Shown here: one piece after another, positions 23,188 to 29,122 of the stretch | Layout: each line of letters opens with the position of its first letter | How positions within the stretch are numbered: position 1 is the stretch's first letter | Assembly (NCBI GenBank): GCA_016929035.1 | Contig: JAFGJP010000022.1 | Location: 1 to 29,122 of the forward strand | Length of the DNA: 29,122 bases | Source: Candidatus Auribacterota bacterium | Lineage (GTDB): Bacteria; Auribacterota; JAFGBW01; JAFGJP01 | Reading direction: 5' to 3' | Position numbers and translations under genes: made by a program | The notes under the pieces: generated by a model | The model's input: only the letters and a program-made list of their open reading frames with translations | What the model was told of the DNA's origin: nothing | The model's database searches: none

Positions 23188-24225
23188 ATGCAGAGTGTTC
23201 TAAAAAAAAAATCCTTAGCTGTTATCAGCGCTTTACTTATTCTTTTTGTTTTCCTTGCTTATCTGGTCCATTCTTATTATTTCAGAGCCAGGCGATATGA
23301 GATCAGCGCCTTAAAGCTGGGAACGGTTGTCTCCATTATCATCTACGCCGAAGGGCCGATCGATCTATCGTCCGTAAAAACGCGCTGCATGGAAAAAATA
23401 GAAGAAAGCGAAAAGGTTTTCAGCGTTCACCGGGAAGACTCGGAGATCGCACGGATGAACGCGCTTGCTGCAAAGAGATCCTTTCCGGCATCAGAGATGA
23501 TGCAGGAGGTCATCAGGAGGTCCAGGAAAATGCACCTGAGAACGGGCGGCGCTTTCGATCCAAGTGTTTTTTCACTCCTGAAGCTCTGGCATCTTTCTGA
23601 TTTTGAAGAGGAAGACAAAAAAGGTTTTCCTCATGATAAAGAGATCAGCGCGCTCATGCCTCTTTTGGGAATGGATAAAGTTATCCTGGAAAAAGAAGGT
23701 TCTGTCCGCTTTGCGAATGAAAGCGTTTCTCTGGATTTCGGGGGCATTGCCAAAGGATTGATTATTGACGGCCTTACGGATATGCTTCAGAGAGAGCCTC
23801 ATGTTTTTGCGGGGATTGTGAATATCGGGGGTGACCTGAAAACGTTTATTTTAAAAGAGGATTATCCTTCTTTTCAGATCGGTATACGCGATCCGGAAAA
23901 AAAGGAAGCGCTTTTGGGAGGCGTTGAAGTCAGAAACTCGTCGGTTATGACATCAGGCGGATACGAAAGGTTTCGCGAATATCATAAAAAAAAATATATC
24001 CATATTCTTGACCCAATGACCGGGCGGCCGGTAGAGAACGGTGTTCTGAGCGTTACGGTCATAGGAGGGAATGCGGCTGACTGTGATGCTTTAGCCACGG
24101 CTCTCATGGTCCTTGGTCCGGAAAAGGCAAAGAGTGCGATAAGAGATGAAAAAGTTTTTTTTGTTGTGAAAAGACATGAAAAAACTGATAAAATTTTTTT
24201 AAATGGGTTTGAGCTGAGAGACTAA
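23188..24225 (+). CDS. apbE: FAD:protein FMN transferase
   Basis: ApbE-family enzymes attach FMN to a threonine or serine of membrane redox proteins such as Rnf and Nqr subunits. The 345-residue protein has an N-terminal membrane anchor (about 10-31) rather than a lipobox. It also has GAFDPSV, the hallmark DFGGIAKG, VNIGGD, SVMTSGGYERF and HILDPMTGRP, and a magnesium site in DCDALATALMVLG. All core motifs are intact. It lies 21 bases after pyrF and 2 bases before trpC, so it is probably co-transcribed, an unusual place since no flavinylated target is visible nearby. Confidence 0.92.
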   Translation: MQSVLKKKSLAVISALLILFVFLAYLVHSYYFRARRYEISALKLGTVVSIIIYAEGPIDLSSVKTRCMEKIEESEKVFSVHREDSEIARMNALAAKRSFPASEMMQEVIRRSRKMHLRTGGAFDPSVFSLLKLWHLSDFEEEDKKGFPHDKEISALMPLLGMDKVILEKEGSVRFANESVSLDFGGIAKGLIIDGLTDMLQREPHVFAGIVNIGGDLKTFILKEDYPSFQIGIRDPEKKEALLGGVEVRNSSVMTSGGYERFREYHKKKYIHILDPMTGRPVENGVLSVTVIGGNAADCDALATALMVLGPEKAKSAIRDEKVFFVVKRHEKTDKIFLNGFELRD

Positions 24226-24227
24226 TT

Positions 24228-24995
24228 ATGTTTTTAGAAGAGATAGTCGAGAAAAAAAGAGCGTATCTTGAAGAGAGAAAGAAGGTTCTTCCCCTTTCTT
24301 CGATCGAAACGGTCAGCACGGAATTTTCTGGCGATATTTTTTATCAGAACCTCAAGAAAAGCGGTATCAATATCATCGCTGAGATCAAGAAAGCCTCGCC
24401 ATCAAAAGGGATCTTTTCAGAGGATTTTGATGCTCTTTCTTTGCTGCGCCAGTACGAAAAAGGCGGCGCCAGAGCCATAAGCATTCTCACGGAAAAAGAT
24501 TTTTTTCTCGGCTCTCCCGAGGTTTTTTGCGAGCTGAGAGAAAAGACGACTCTCCCTCTTCTTAGAAAAGATTTTGTGATCGATGAATACCAGATCTATG
24601 AGTCGGCCTATCTCGGCGCCAACGCGATTCTCTTTATTGTCCGCATTCTGGAACCGGAGCAGCTCAGCGACTATATTTCGCTCGCGCGTGAGCTCGACAT
24701 CGCTCCTCTCGTCGAGGTTCATGATGAAGAGGAGCTCGGAACAGCCCTAAGCTCAGGTACAGACATCATAGGAGTCAACAGCAGGGACCTGAAGACGTTT
24801 AAGGTCAACAGGGAAAAGATGGAGAAGCTTCTTTCTCTTATCCCAACAGGATTTCTGAAGATCGCAGAGAGCGGCATTCAGGACAAGGAAGATATGCTTG
24901 AACTCAGGAGAGCCGGAGCAGATGTCTTTCTTGTGGGAGAAACGCTTATCAAAAGCAAAAGTCCTGAAAGACTATTGAAAAGCTGGACGACATGA
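24228..24995 (+). CDS. trpC: Indole-3-glycerol-phosphate synthase
   Basis: TrpC closes carboxyphenylaminodeoxyribulose phosphate to indole-3-glycerol phosphate. The 255-residue single-domain barrel has NIIAEIKKASPSKG (Glu52 and Lys54), PLLRKDFVIDEYQIYES (catalytic Lys), IGVNSRDL, AESGI and VFLVGETLIKS. It is not fused to trpF as in E. coli. ATG 24228 is two bases after apbE with a weak ribosome site. Its usual partners trpB, trpA, trpD and trpE are not adjacent; only trpF follows, after a repeat-filled gap of 211 bases. Confidence 0.95.
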   Translation: MFLEEIVEKKRAYLEERKKVLPLSSIETVSTEFSGDIFYQNLKKSGINIIAEIKKASPSKGIFSEDFDALSLLRQYEKGGARAISILTEKDFFLGSPEVFCELREKTTLPLLRKDFVIDEYQIYESAYLGANAILFIVRILEPEQLSDYISLARELDIAPLVEVHDEEELGTALSSGTDIIGVNSRDLKTFKVNREKMEKLLSLIPTGFLKIAESGIQDKEDMLELRRAGADVFLVGETLIKSKSPERLLKSWTT

Positions 24996-25024
24996 CAGAA
25001 AAGAGAAAAAAGAGAATAGAAATT

Positions 25025-25052
25025 AGATACAAGATTCATGATGCAGGATAAA
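25025..25052 (+). repeat. Four-unit heptamer tandem array
   Basis: Four 7-base units in register (AGATACA, AGATTCA and two more ending with GGATAAA) lie after trpC. Unit order agrees with the arrays around tsaD. It is followed ten bases later by an octamer block. Confidence 0.6.
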
Positions 25053-25062
25053 AAAGGGGATC

Positions 25063-25110
25063 AGATTATTAGGATATCAGGGATAAGGATACCAGGACAT
25101 CGGAAATCAG
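25063..25110 (+). repeat. Octamer (AGGATATC) degenerate array
   Basis: Six successive units close to AGGATATC, two of them seven bases long, fill most of the trpC-trpF gap. The same unit forms the inverted blocks at 9122-9215 beside the redoxin gene. Confidence 0.6.
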
Positions 25111-25162
25111 AGAAAAGAGAAAAACTCGATGATTTATTTCGTCCTTCGTTTTTTTGCTTTAG

Positions 25163-25207
25163 CGGACTTAACGGTCTTAACGGACATAACCGACTCAACG
25201 GATAACA
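25163..25207 (+). repeat. Five-unit nonamer array abutting the trpF start
   Basis: Five consecutive 9-base units, consensus CGGACTTAA, run without indels into the first base of the trpF start codon. They replace any recognisable ribosome site; only a GGA at 25200-25202 remains. Confidence 0.6.
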
Positions 25208-25854
25208 TGAGCATTAAGGTCAAGATCTGTGGAATAACCAATATCAGTGATGCAGAGAGCATCCTGAAGTACAGACCGGATTTTTTTGGATTCATCATGT
25301 ACCCCAAAAGCCCGAGGTACATTAAGCCGAACCGGGTGAGGGATATCGTGGAACATGTCCACCGGCAGGTGAGAGCTGTCGGCGTTTTTGTCAATGAGGC
25401 CCCTGAGAACGTTCTTCATTACGCAAGGCTCTGTCATTTTGACTTTGTCCAGCTTCATGGCGATGAGACACAGGAAGACATCAGCTTCCTCAAGGTCCAG
25501 GGTCTCCGGGTCATCAAGGCGTTTCGCCTGAAAGATGAGACGGTCATTGAAAGCGCCCGTGACTTTATGTGCCGGTTTCTTCTCTTTGACGCCTTTAGAA
25601 GAGACCAGTACGGCGGAACAGGAGAAACGATCAACCAGGATCTTCTGACCTTTCTTTCAAAAGATGACGTGCTGCAGAAAAGGCGGATTTTCCTTTCCGG
25701 CGGGCTTCATTCAGGAAATGTCCGTGAAGTCGTTTCGCATTTTTATCCGTATGCTGTTGATGCGTCAAGCCAGCTGGAGTCCGCTCCCGGCATCAAGGAT
25801 ATTGCCAAGGTAAAAGCGTTTATCGAGGAAGTCCGCTCGATCCCGGAAGAATAA
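25207..25854 (+). CDS. trpF: Phosphoribosylanthranilate isomerase
   Basis: TrpF converts phosphoribosylanthranilate to the substrate of TrpC. The 215-residue barrel begins MSIKVKICGIT, with the catalytic Cys8. It continues with GFIMYPKSPRYI, AVGVFVNE, FVQLHGDE, LLFDAF (catalytic Asp) and IFLSGGLHSGNV. The frame stays open to ATG 25129, but the extra 26 residues would be low-complexity sequence from a nonamer repeat, and homologs begin at the KVKICG strand, so ATG 25207 is chosen. A repeat-borne hairpin terminator follows. Confidence 0.94.
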   Translation: MSIKVKICGITNISDAESILKYRPDFFGFIMYPKSPRYIKPNRVRDIVEHVHRQVRAVGVFVNEAPENVLHYARLCHFDFVQLHGDETQEDISFLKVQGLRVIKAFRLKDETVIESARDFMCRFLLFDAFRRDQYGGTGETINQDLLTFLSKDDVLQKRRIFLSGGLHSGNVREVVSHFYPYAVDASSQLESAPGIKDIAKVKAFIEEVRSIPEE

Positions 25855-25942
25855 TAAGGTACGCTGGCGCGCAGATCATTTTAAATTTAGCCACGAAGAG
25901 CACGAAGGGACACGAAGTTATTCGCACTTCGTGCGAATTTTT
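25855..25942 (+). repeat. Dispersed composite repeat, copy 2 (ends in a terminator)
   Basis: The modules in order are AATAAGGTACGCTGGCGCGC, an A/T-rich link, three CACGAAG units with about ten-base period, and a hairpin with T-run. The same modules in the same order lie on the other strand at 26877-26965, after asnB. Only the first module is found at 7581-7600. Confidence 0.65.
25920..25942 (+). terminator. Intrinsic terminator of trpF (repeat-borne)
   Basis: ATTCGCAC and GTGCGAAT form a perfect 8-bp stem around TTC, followed by five T residues. It lies 65 bases past the trpF stop and forms the end of the composite repeat. Confidence 0.75.
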
Positions 25943-25961
25943 GTCAGCCACATATCTGTTC

Positions 25962-26801
25962 TCATCCCATCTTTTTCTTTAAAACTTCTATGGACTGTTC
26001 ACTGAGAAGGAAGCGTTTGATCTTTTCTTCAGGAGACTGTTCTTTGTGCGGTCTCAACTTAAGAGATGCTTTCAGGTCGCGGATGATGTCTTCTTTCTGA
26101 ACTGAAAAATCGACGTCATCCATGCTTCTTATGCGGTCAAGAGTTCCATCTAATTTTTTCCTGTAACTCTCAAGTTCATCCTGGGACAAAAAGGGAAGCA
26201 TCTTTTCAATTCTCAGCATAAAACGGTCAAGGATAAAGGGCTTTCTTTTTGCATAAACGCTCTCAGGAAGTGTGCGGACTTTATCCAGCAGATCAGCTAT
26301 GGGCTTGCTGCTTCCAGCCTGGCCTACACGACCGTCCTGCAACTGGGGAATCAGACAGGGTGTAAATCCGTTAACAGCATAGATCTGATGTTCGCCAAGA
26401 TAATTTTTTATATCAAGGGCAAGTATCATGAGCTTTTTTTCTAACCGGTACTTTATGTCATCTATTTTTTCCTTGGACCGGTGGAAATCCTTTGTTGTCC
26501 CTTTGGTTACGACGACACGGCCTTCTTCGACCTCTTCCTCCAGCATGCTGTAAGCTTCGAAAAAATCCTCATAGTACGCTTTTACTTCTTTTTCCGTAGA
26601 CCTTCTTATATTCCTTGCTTCTTGCGCTTTTTCCAGGATAAACTCCAGCTGCTCCTGGCTCAGGCTGATGGCGTTGATAAAATTGGAAATCTGGATGCGC
26701 TCCACGATATTCTGAAGATCCTGGTAAGGACGCTCTTCTGAAAACGTTGTGCAGGGAAGGCTTAAAATGACAAGGCAGACAATAAGAAATACGTTTTTCA
26801 T
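25962..26801 (-). CDS. Secreted helical protein of unknown family
   Basis: I do not recognise this 279-residue protein. It has a clear signal peptide (about 1-21, cleavable near TTFSEE). A charged, mostly helical body follows, with a stretch like the Spy/CpxP group (SLSQEQLEFILEKAQEARNIRRSTEKEV, about 46-73) and a possible coiled coil at about 75-125. In mid-protein, GFTPCLIPQLQDGRVGQ contains the only cysteine outside the signal peptide region. ATG 26801 follows AGGGGA. Both flanks carry the same repeat in opposite orientation. A periplasmic chaperone- or metal-sensor-like role is only a guess from the helical pattern. Confidence 0.7.
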   Translation of the reverse strand: MKNVFLIVCLVILSLPCTTFSEERPYQDLQNIVERIQISNFINAISLSQEQLEFILEKAQEARNIRRSTEKEVKAYYEDFFEAYSMLEEEVEEGRVVVTKGTTKDFHRSKEKIDDIKYRLEKKLMILALDIKNYLGEHQIYAVNGFTPCLIPQLQDGRVGQAGSSKPIADLLDKVRTLPESVYAKRKPFILDRFMLRIEKMLPFLSQDELESYRKKLDGTLDRIRSMDDVDFSVQKEDIIRDLKASLKLRPHKEQSPEEKIKRFLLSEQSIEVLKKKMG

Positions 26802-26871
26802 GGGAATCCCCTTTCTTTTTTAATGTCTGACTTTCTTATACGTTTAAGAAGAGAGGATATTTTAGAATTTT

Positions 26872-26895
26872 TAAAAAATTGCACGAAGTGCAATT
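26872..26895 (-). terminator. Intrinsic terminator of asnB (repeat-borne)
   Basis: On the minus strand AATTGCAC and GTGCAATT form a perfect 8-bp stem around TTC, followed by a run of T. The stem sequence differs from the trpF copy but both arms changed together, so pairing is kept. It lies about 95 bases past the asnB stop. Confidence 0.7.
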
Positions 26896-26965
26896 AACTT
26901 CGTGTCCCTTTGTGTACATTTGGCTAATTATTTGATTATTGTGCGTAGCGCTCCTTATTTTTGAT
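26877..26965 (-). repeat. Dispersed composite repeat, copy 3 (ends in a terminator)
   Basis: Read on the minus strand this copy has AATAAGGAGCGCTACGCAC, TTAGCCAAA, AAAGGGACACGAAGTTA and then the hairpin, matching the order of copy 2. An A/T-rich tail similar to the DNA at 11321-11390 runs from it to the asnB stop (26960-26990). Confidence 0.65.
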
Positions 26966-26987
26966 ATTTGATTTTTTATTTTTAATT

Positions 26988-28874
26988 TTATTGAAACTTC
27001 TCCATCCAGTACTGGAACATCAGGACGGCCCACAGCTTTTTCCTGTGGTCGTCTTTGTTATCGAGATGTTCTTTCTTTATGGCTTCGACGTAATCCGGGT
27101 TAAGCAGTCCCTGGCGGGAAATGTCTGAGGAATTCAGATACTTTTCTATTTCCTCTTGAAAAGCACTTCTCAGCCAGCGTGAAAGGGGCATGGCAAACCC
27201 CTGCTTGGGCCTCCCAATGATCGGTTGCGGTATCACCTTTTTGAAAGTTTCTTTAAGGATGTATTTCACGCGGTAGCGCCGGAATTTTTCAAAGTGAGGT
27301 ATCTGGCGGAATGCGTATTCCACAAGGTCGTGGTCCAGGAAAGGAGAGCGGACTTCCAGTGAGTTTGCCATGCTCGCGCGGTCCACTTTAACAAGGACTC
27401 CGTCGCGAAGGTAAAGCCTCGCCAGGTTGTACTGGAGAAGACTCACCTCATCCTCGTCTTTTCTAAGCATTATGTTTTTCTCGATATCCTCAAGAACGAT
27501 ATCCTGGATATTTTGAAGATGAAAGCCTGTCAGCCGGGAAAGTTCATCAAGTGAAAAAGAGCCGAAAAGAGACATTACCTGGGTCAATGGGTTTGGTAAG
27601 GAAAAGGAGTGCTGCAGTTTTTTCCCCATGTAGTTCCAAGAGGAGTAGGATTCGCTTGAATAAAGAAAAGGTAGGACTGCTTTCAGAAAAAAATTGAAAG
27701 ACGGCCTGCCTTTCCGGAAAAAGGAAAGGATTTTCAGGAGATGAAAACCCTGGTAGCCGGCAAAGAGCTCATCGCCTCCGTCTCCCCCGAGGACGACTTT
27801 GACATGCTGCCTCGCTTTTTCCGAAAGAAAATAGGTTGGCACAAGCGAGGGGTCGGCAAAAGGCTCATCAAGATAATCCTTGATCTTTTGAAGCGTCTCT
27901 CTAGCAGCATGTTCGGTCAGGATAAAGTGATGATGCTTTGTTTTGACTTCATCGGACATGAGGCGGGAATAGAATGACTCATCATAGGAATTTTCTTTAT
28001 AACCGATGCTGAAAGAGTGAAGATTTTTTTGGTGGCTGAGACGTTTCATGAGATAGGAGATAATGCTGGAGTCAATGCCTCCGCTTAAGAAAATACCGAC
28101 TGGCACGTCGCTTCGAAGCCTTTTTTCAACAGCTTTTTCAAGGTGAAAGAAAAGACTTTTTTTCCTTTCTTCAAAAGAAAGGGCTGGTTTTTTTTCAAAG
28201 AGAGGAATATCCCAGTACATATTCTCCTTGTATGATCGGCGCTCGATGTCAACAACAAGCGAGCAGCCTGCGGAAAGCTTGAAAAGAGAAGAAAACATCG
28301 TCTCCTTGCCGGGAATATAATCATAGAAGAAATATTTCATCAGGGCCCTGGAGTTCATTGACCCTGCAGAAGCAGGATGCGATCTTACAGCTTTCGGTTC
28401 TGAGCCAAAAACAAAAACGTCCGGATTCACCAGGTAATAGAGCGGCTTTTGCCCCATCCGGTCCCGGCCAAGAAAAAGGATTTTTTTTCTTTTATCGTAA
28501 AGGGCAAAGGCAAACATTCCGTGGATGTGACGTATGGCGTCAAATCCTTTTTCTTCATAAAGATGCACCAGCACTTCTGCATCTGAGCGCGTCTTAAAGA
28601 CGTGGCCCTTTGCCTGGAGCTCGTTCCGGCATTCAGTAAAGTTGTAAAACTCGCCGTTTTGAATAACGATGATCTCGTCGTCTTCGCTGGTGATGGGCTG
28701 ATGCCCGGTTGAGATGTCGATGATGCTGAGCCGCGAATGGGCCAGCCCCACACGCTCGTCCGTGTAGATGCCCGTGTCATCAGGGCCCCTCTGGCGAAGA
28801 GATGAGATCATGGGTTGGAGAAATGAAGGATCAAGCGTATTTTTAAAGTCGATGTATCCGCAAATGCCGCACAT
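26988..28874 (-). CDS. asnB: Glutamine-hydrolysing asparagine synthase-type amidotransferase
   Basis: A 628-residue two-domain enzyme. The N-terminal class II glutaminase starts MCGICGYID with Cys2 as nucleophile, followed by RQRGPDDTG, SRLSIIDIS and NGEFYNF. The synthetase domain carries the pyrophosphate loop FLSGGIDSS and GDGGDELFAGYQGF. The frame is open to 28940, but the nucleophile must be residue 2, so ATG 28874 is the start. The length (about 630) is that of AsnB homologs in surface-polysaccharide and exosortase-linked loci, which may amidate sugars rather than make asparagine. Both roles are possible. A repeat-borne terminator follows. Confidence 0.92.
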   Translation of the reverse strand: MCGICGYIDFKNTLDPSFLQPMISSLRQRGPDDTGIYTDERVGLAHSRLSIIDISTGHQPITSEDDEIIVIQNGEFYNFTECRNELQAKGHVFKTRSDAEVLVHLYEEKGFDAIRHIHGMFAFALYDKRKKILFLGRDRMGQKPLYYLVNPDVFVFGSEPKAVRSHPASAGSMNSRALMKYFFYDYIPGKETMFSSLFKLSAGCSLVVDIERRSYKENMYWDIPLFEKKPALSFEERKKSLFFHLEKAVEKRLRSDVPVGIFLSGGIDSSIISYLMKRLSHQKNLHSFSIGYKENSYDESFYSRLMSDEVKTKHHHFILTEHAARETLQKIKDYLDEPFADPSLVPTYFLSEKARQHVKVVLGGDGGDELFAGYQGFHLLKILSFFRKGRPSFNFFLKAVLPFLYSSESYSSWNYMGKKLQHSFSLPNPLTQVMSLFGSFSLDELSRLTGFHLQNIQDIVLEDIEKNIMLRKDEDEVSLLQYNLARLYLRDGVLVKVDRASMANSLEVRSPFLDHDLVEYAFRQIPHFEKFRRYRVKYILKETFKKVIPQPIIGRPKQGFAMPLSRWLRSAFQEEIEKYLNSSDISRQGLLNPDYVEAIKKEHLDNKDDHRKKLWAVLMFQYWMEKFQ

Positions 28875-28965
28875 GTCTTTTTCCGAGTGAACTATGAAAA
28901 ATAACTTTTTTACATTGAGTATAAACTTTAATACAATCAATAAGAGAGTGCAAGAGCCTTTATTG

Positions 28966-29061
28966 ATGAAACGTTCACAAAAGCATATGTCGTTGGCCTC
29001 TTCTGCATGGGAAAACCGGGCGGGTAAGTTTTTTCGGCTCTATAAAGAAATCTATGGGTAA
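28966..29061 (+). pseudogene. Possible remnant of a glycosyltransferase C-terminus
   Basis: A 31-codon frame, open further upstream without a plausible start, ends in ASSAWENRAGKFFRLYKEIYG. This resembles the closing helix of GT4-type glycosyltransferases (FSWE...A...LYKEI). It has no convincing ribosome site and the rest of the enzyme is absent upstream, where the divergent asnB start lies. A truncated leftover is the best reading, but a chance match in a short frame cannot be excluded. The remainder of 28941-29122 shows nothing else I can support. Confidence 0.3.
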
Positions 29062-29122
29062 ATATTGACAAAAAGCGAGCAAAGAGGCACCCTTTCATAT
29101 TAATTTCTCGACTAAAAGAAAA

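Noticed and set aside
25163..25207. CRISPR-like repeats
   Set aside because: The units are 7 to 9 bases, contiguous and degenerate, with no spacers and no cas genes.
29065..29101. A perfect TTGACA near the window end
   Set aside because: The only -10-like box (CATATT at 29096) is 25 bases away, too far for a sigma-70 promoter.

Overview
This window looks like a chromosomal segment of a Gram-negative-type bacterium of moderate GC. The signs are a lipopolysaccharide-core-type sugar kinase, two lipobox lipoproteins and a DsbD-type thiol transporter. The mix of a PyrR-attenuated pyr operon, a split transketolase, an S41 peptidase / divergent polysaccharide deacetylase / tsaD run, and spacers full of short-period degenerate repeats made me think of an uncultured lineage such as Omnitrophota. 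That placement is inference and was not tested. No tRNA, rRNA, CRISPR array or transposase gene was seen.

Layout: 1-2521 (+) holds the tail of an upstream gene, an LPS-type kinase, a methyltransferase, acpS and efp. 2632-3393 holds an unknown small gene and panD (-). 3601-8831 (+) holds the two transketolase halves, an S41 peptidase, a divergent polysaccharide deacetylase lipoprotein and tsaD. 9227-12101 (-) is a redox/membrane group (TlpA/ResA-like lipoprotein, frameshifted DsbD/CcdA, 4-TM protein) plus a HAD hydrolase. 12527-13054 (+) is a two-TM protein with a HAMP-like segment. 13063-23166 (+) is a nearly complete UMP-synthesis operon: promoter, PyrR-binding hairpin, intrinsic terminator, then pyrR-pyrB-pyrC-carA-carB-pyrK-pyrD-pyrF. 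pyrE is not in the window. apbE, trpC and trpF follow on the same strand. 25962-28874 (-) holds a secreted protein of unknown family and an AsnB-type amidotransferase. The last 180 bases may carry the decayed C-terminal end of a glycosyltransferase.

The least ordinary part is the spacers. They contain (i) a 255-bp MITE-like element with perfect 26-bp terminal inverted repeats between pyrK and pyrD; (ii) in-register degenerate tandem arrays of period 7, 8 and 9, the 7- and 8-mer types recurring at several loci; (iii) a hairpin-bearing element in two copies 3.3 kb apart, one an apparent internal deletion of the other, the longer lying between 11-bp direct repeats; (iv) a repeat whose end is a hairpin plus T-run, placed as the terminator of both trpF and asnB. 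The dsbD-like gene is interrupted by one extra base in a C4 run after a proline codon, either an error, a mutation or a CCC-C shift site.

How the genes work together: the pyr genes make UMP from glutamine, bicarbonate and aspartate, and PyrR senses uridine nucleotides on the leader RNA. The DsbD-like protein would carry electrons across the membrane to the TlpA-like lipoprotein. The kinase, methyltransferase and AsnB suggest surface-glycan loci at both edges.
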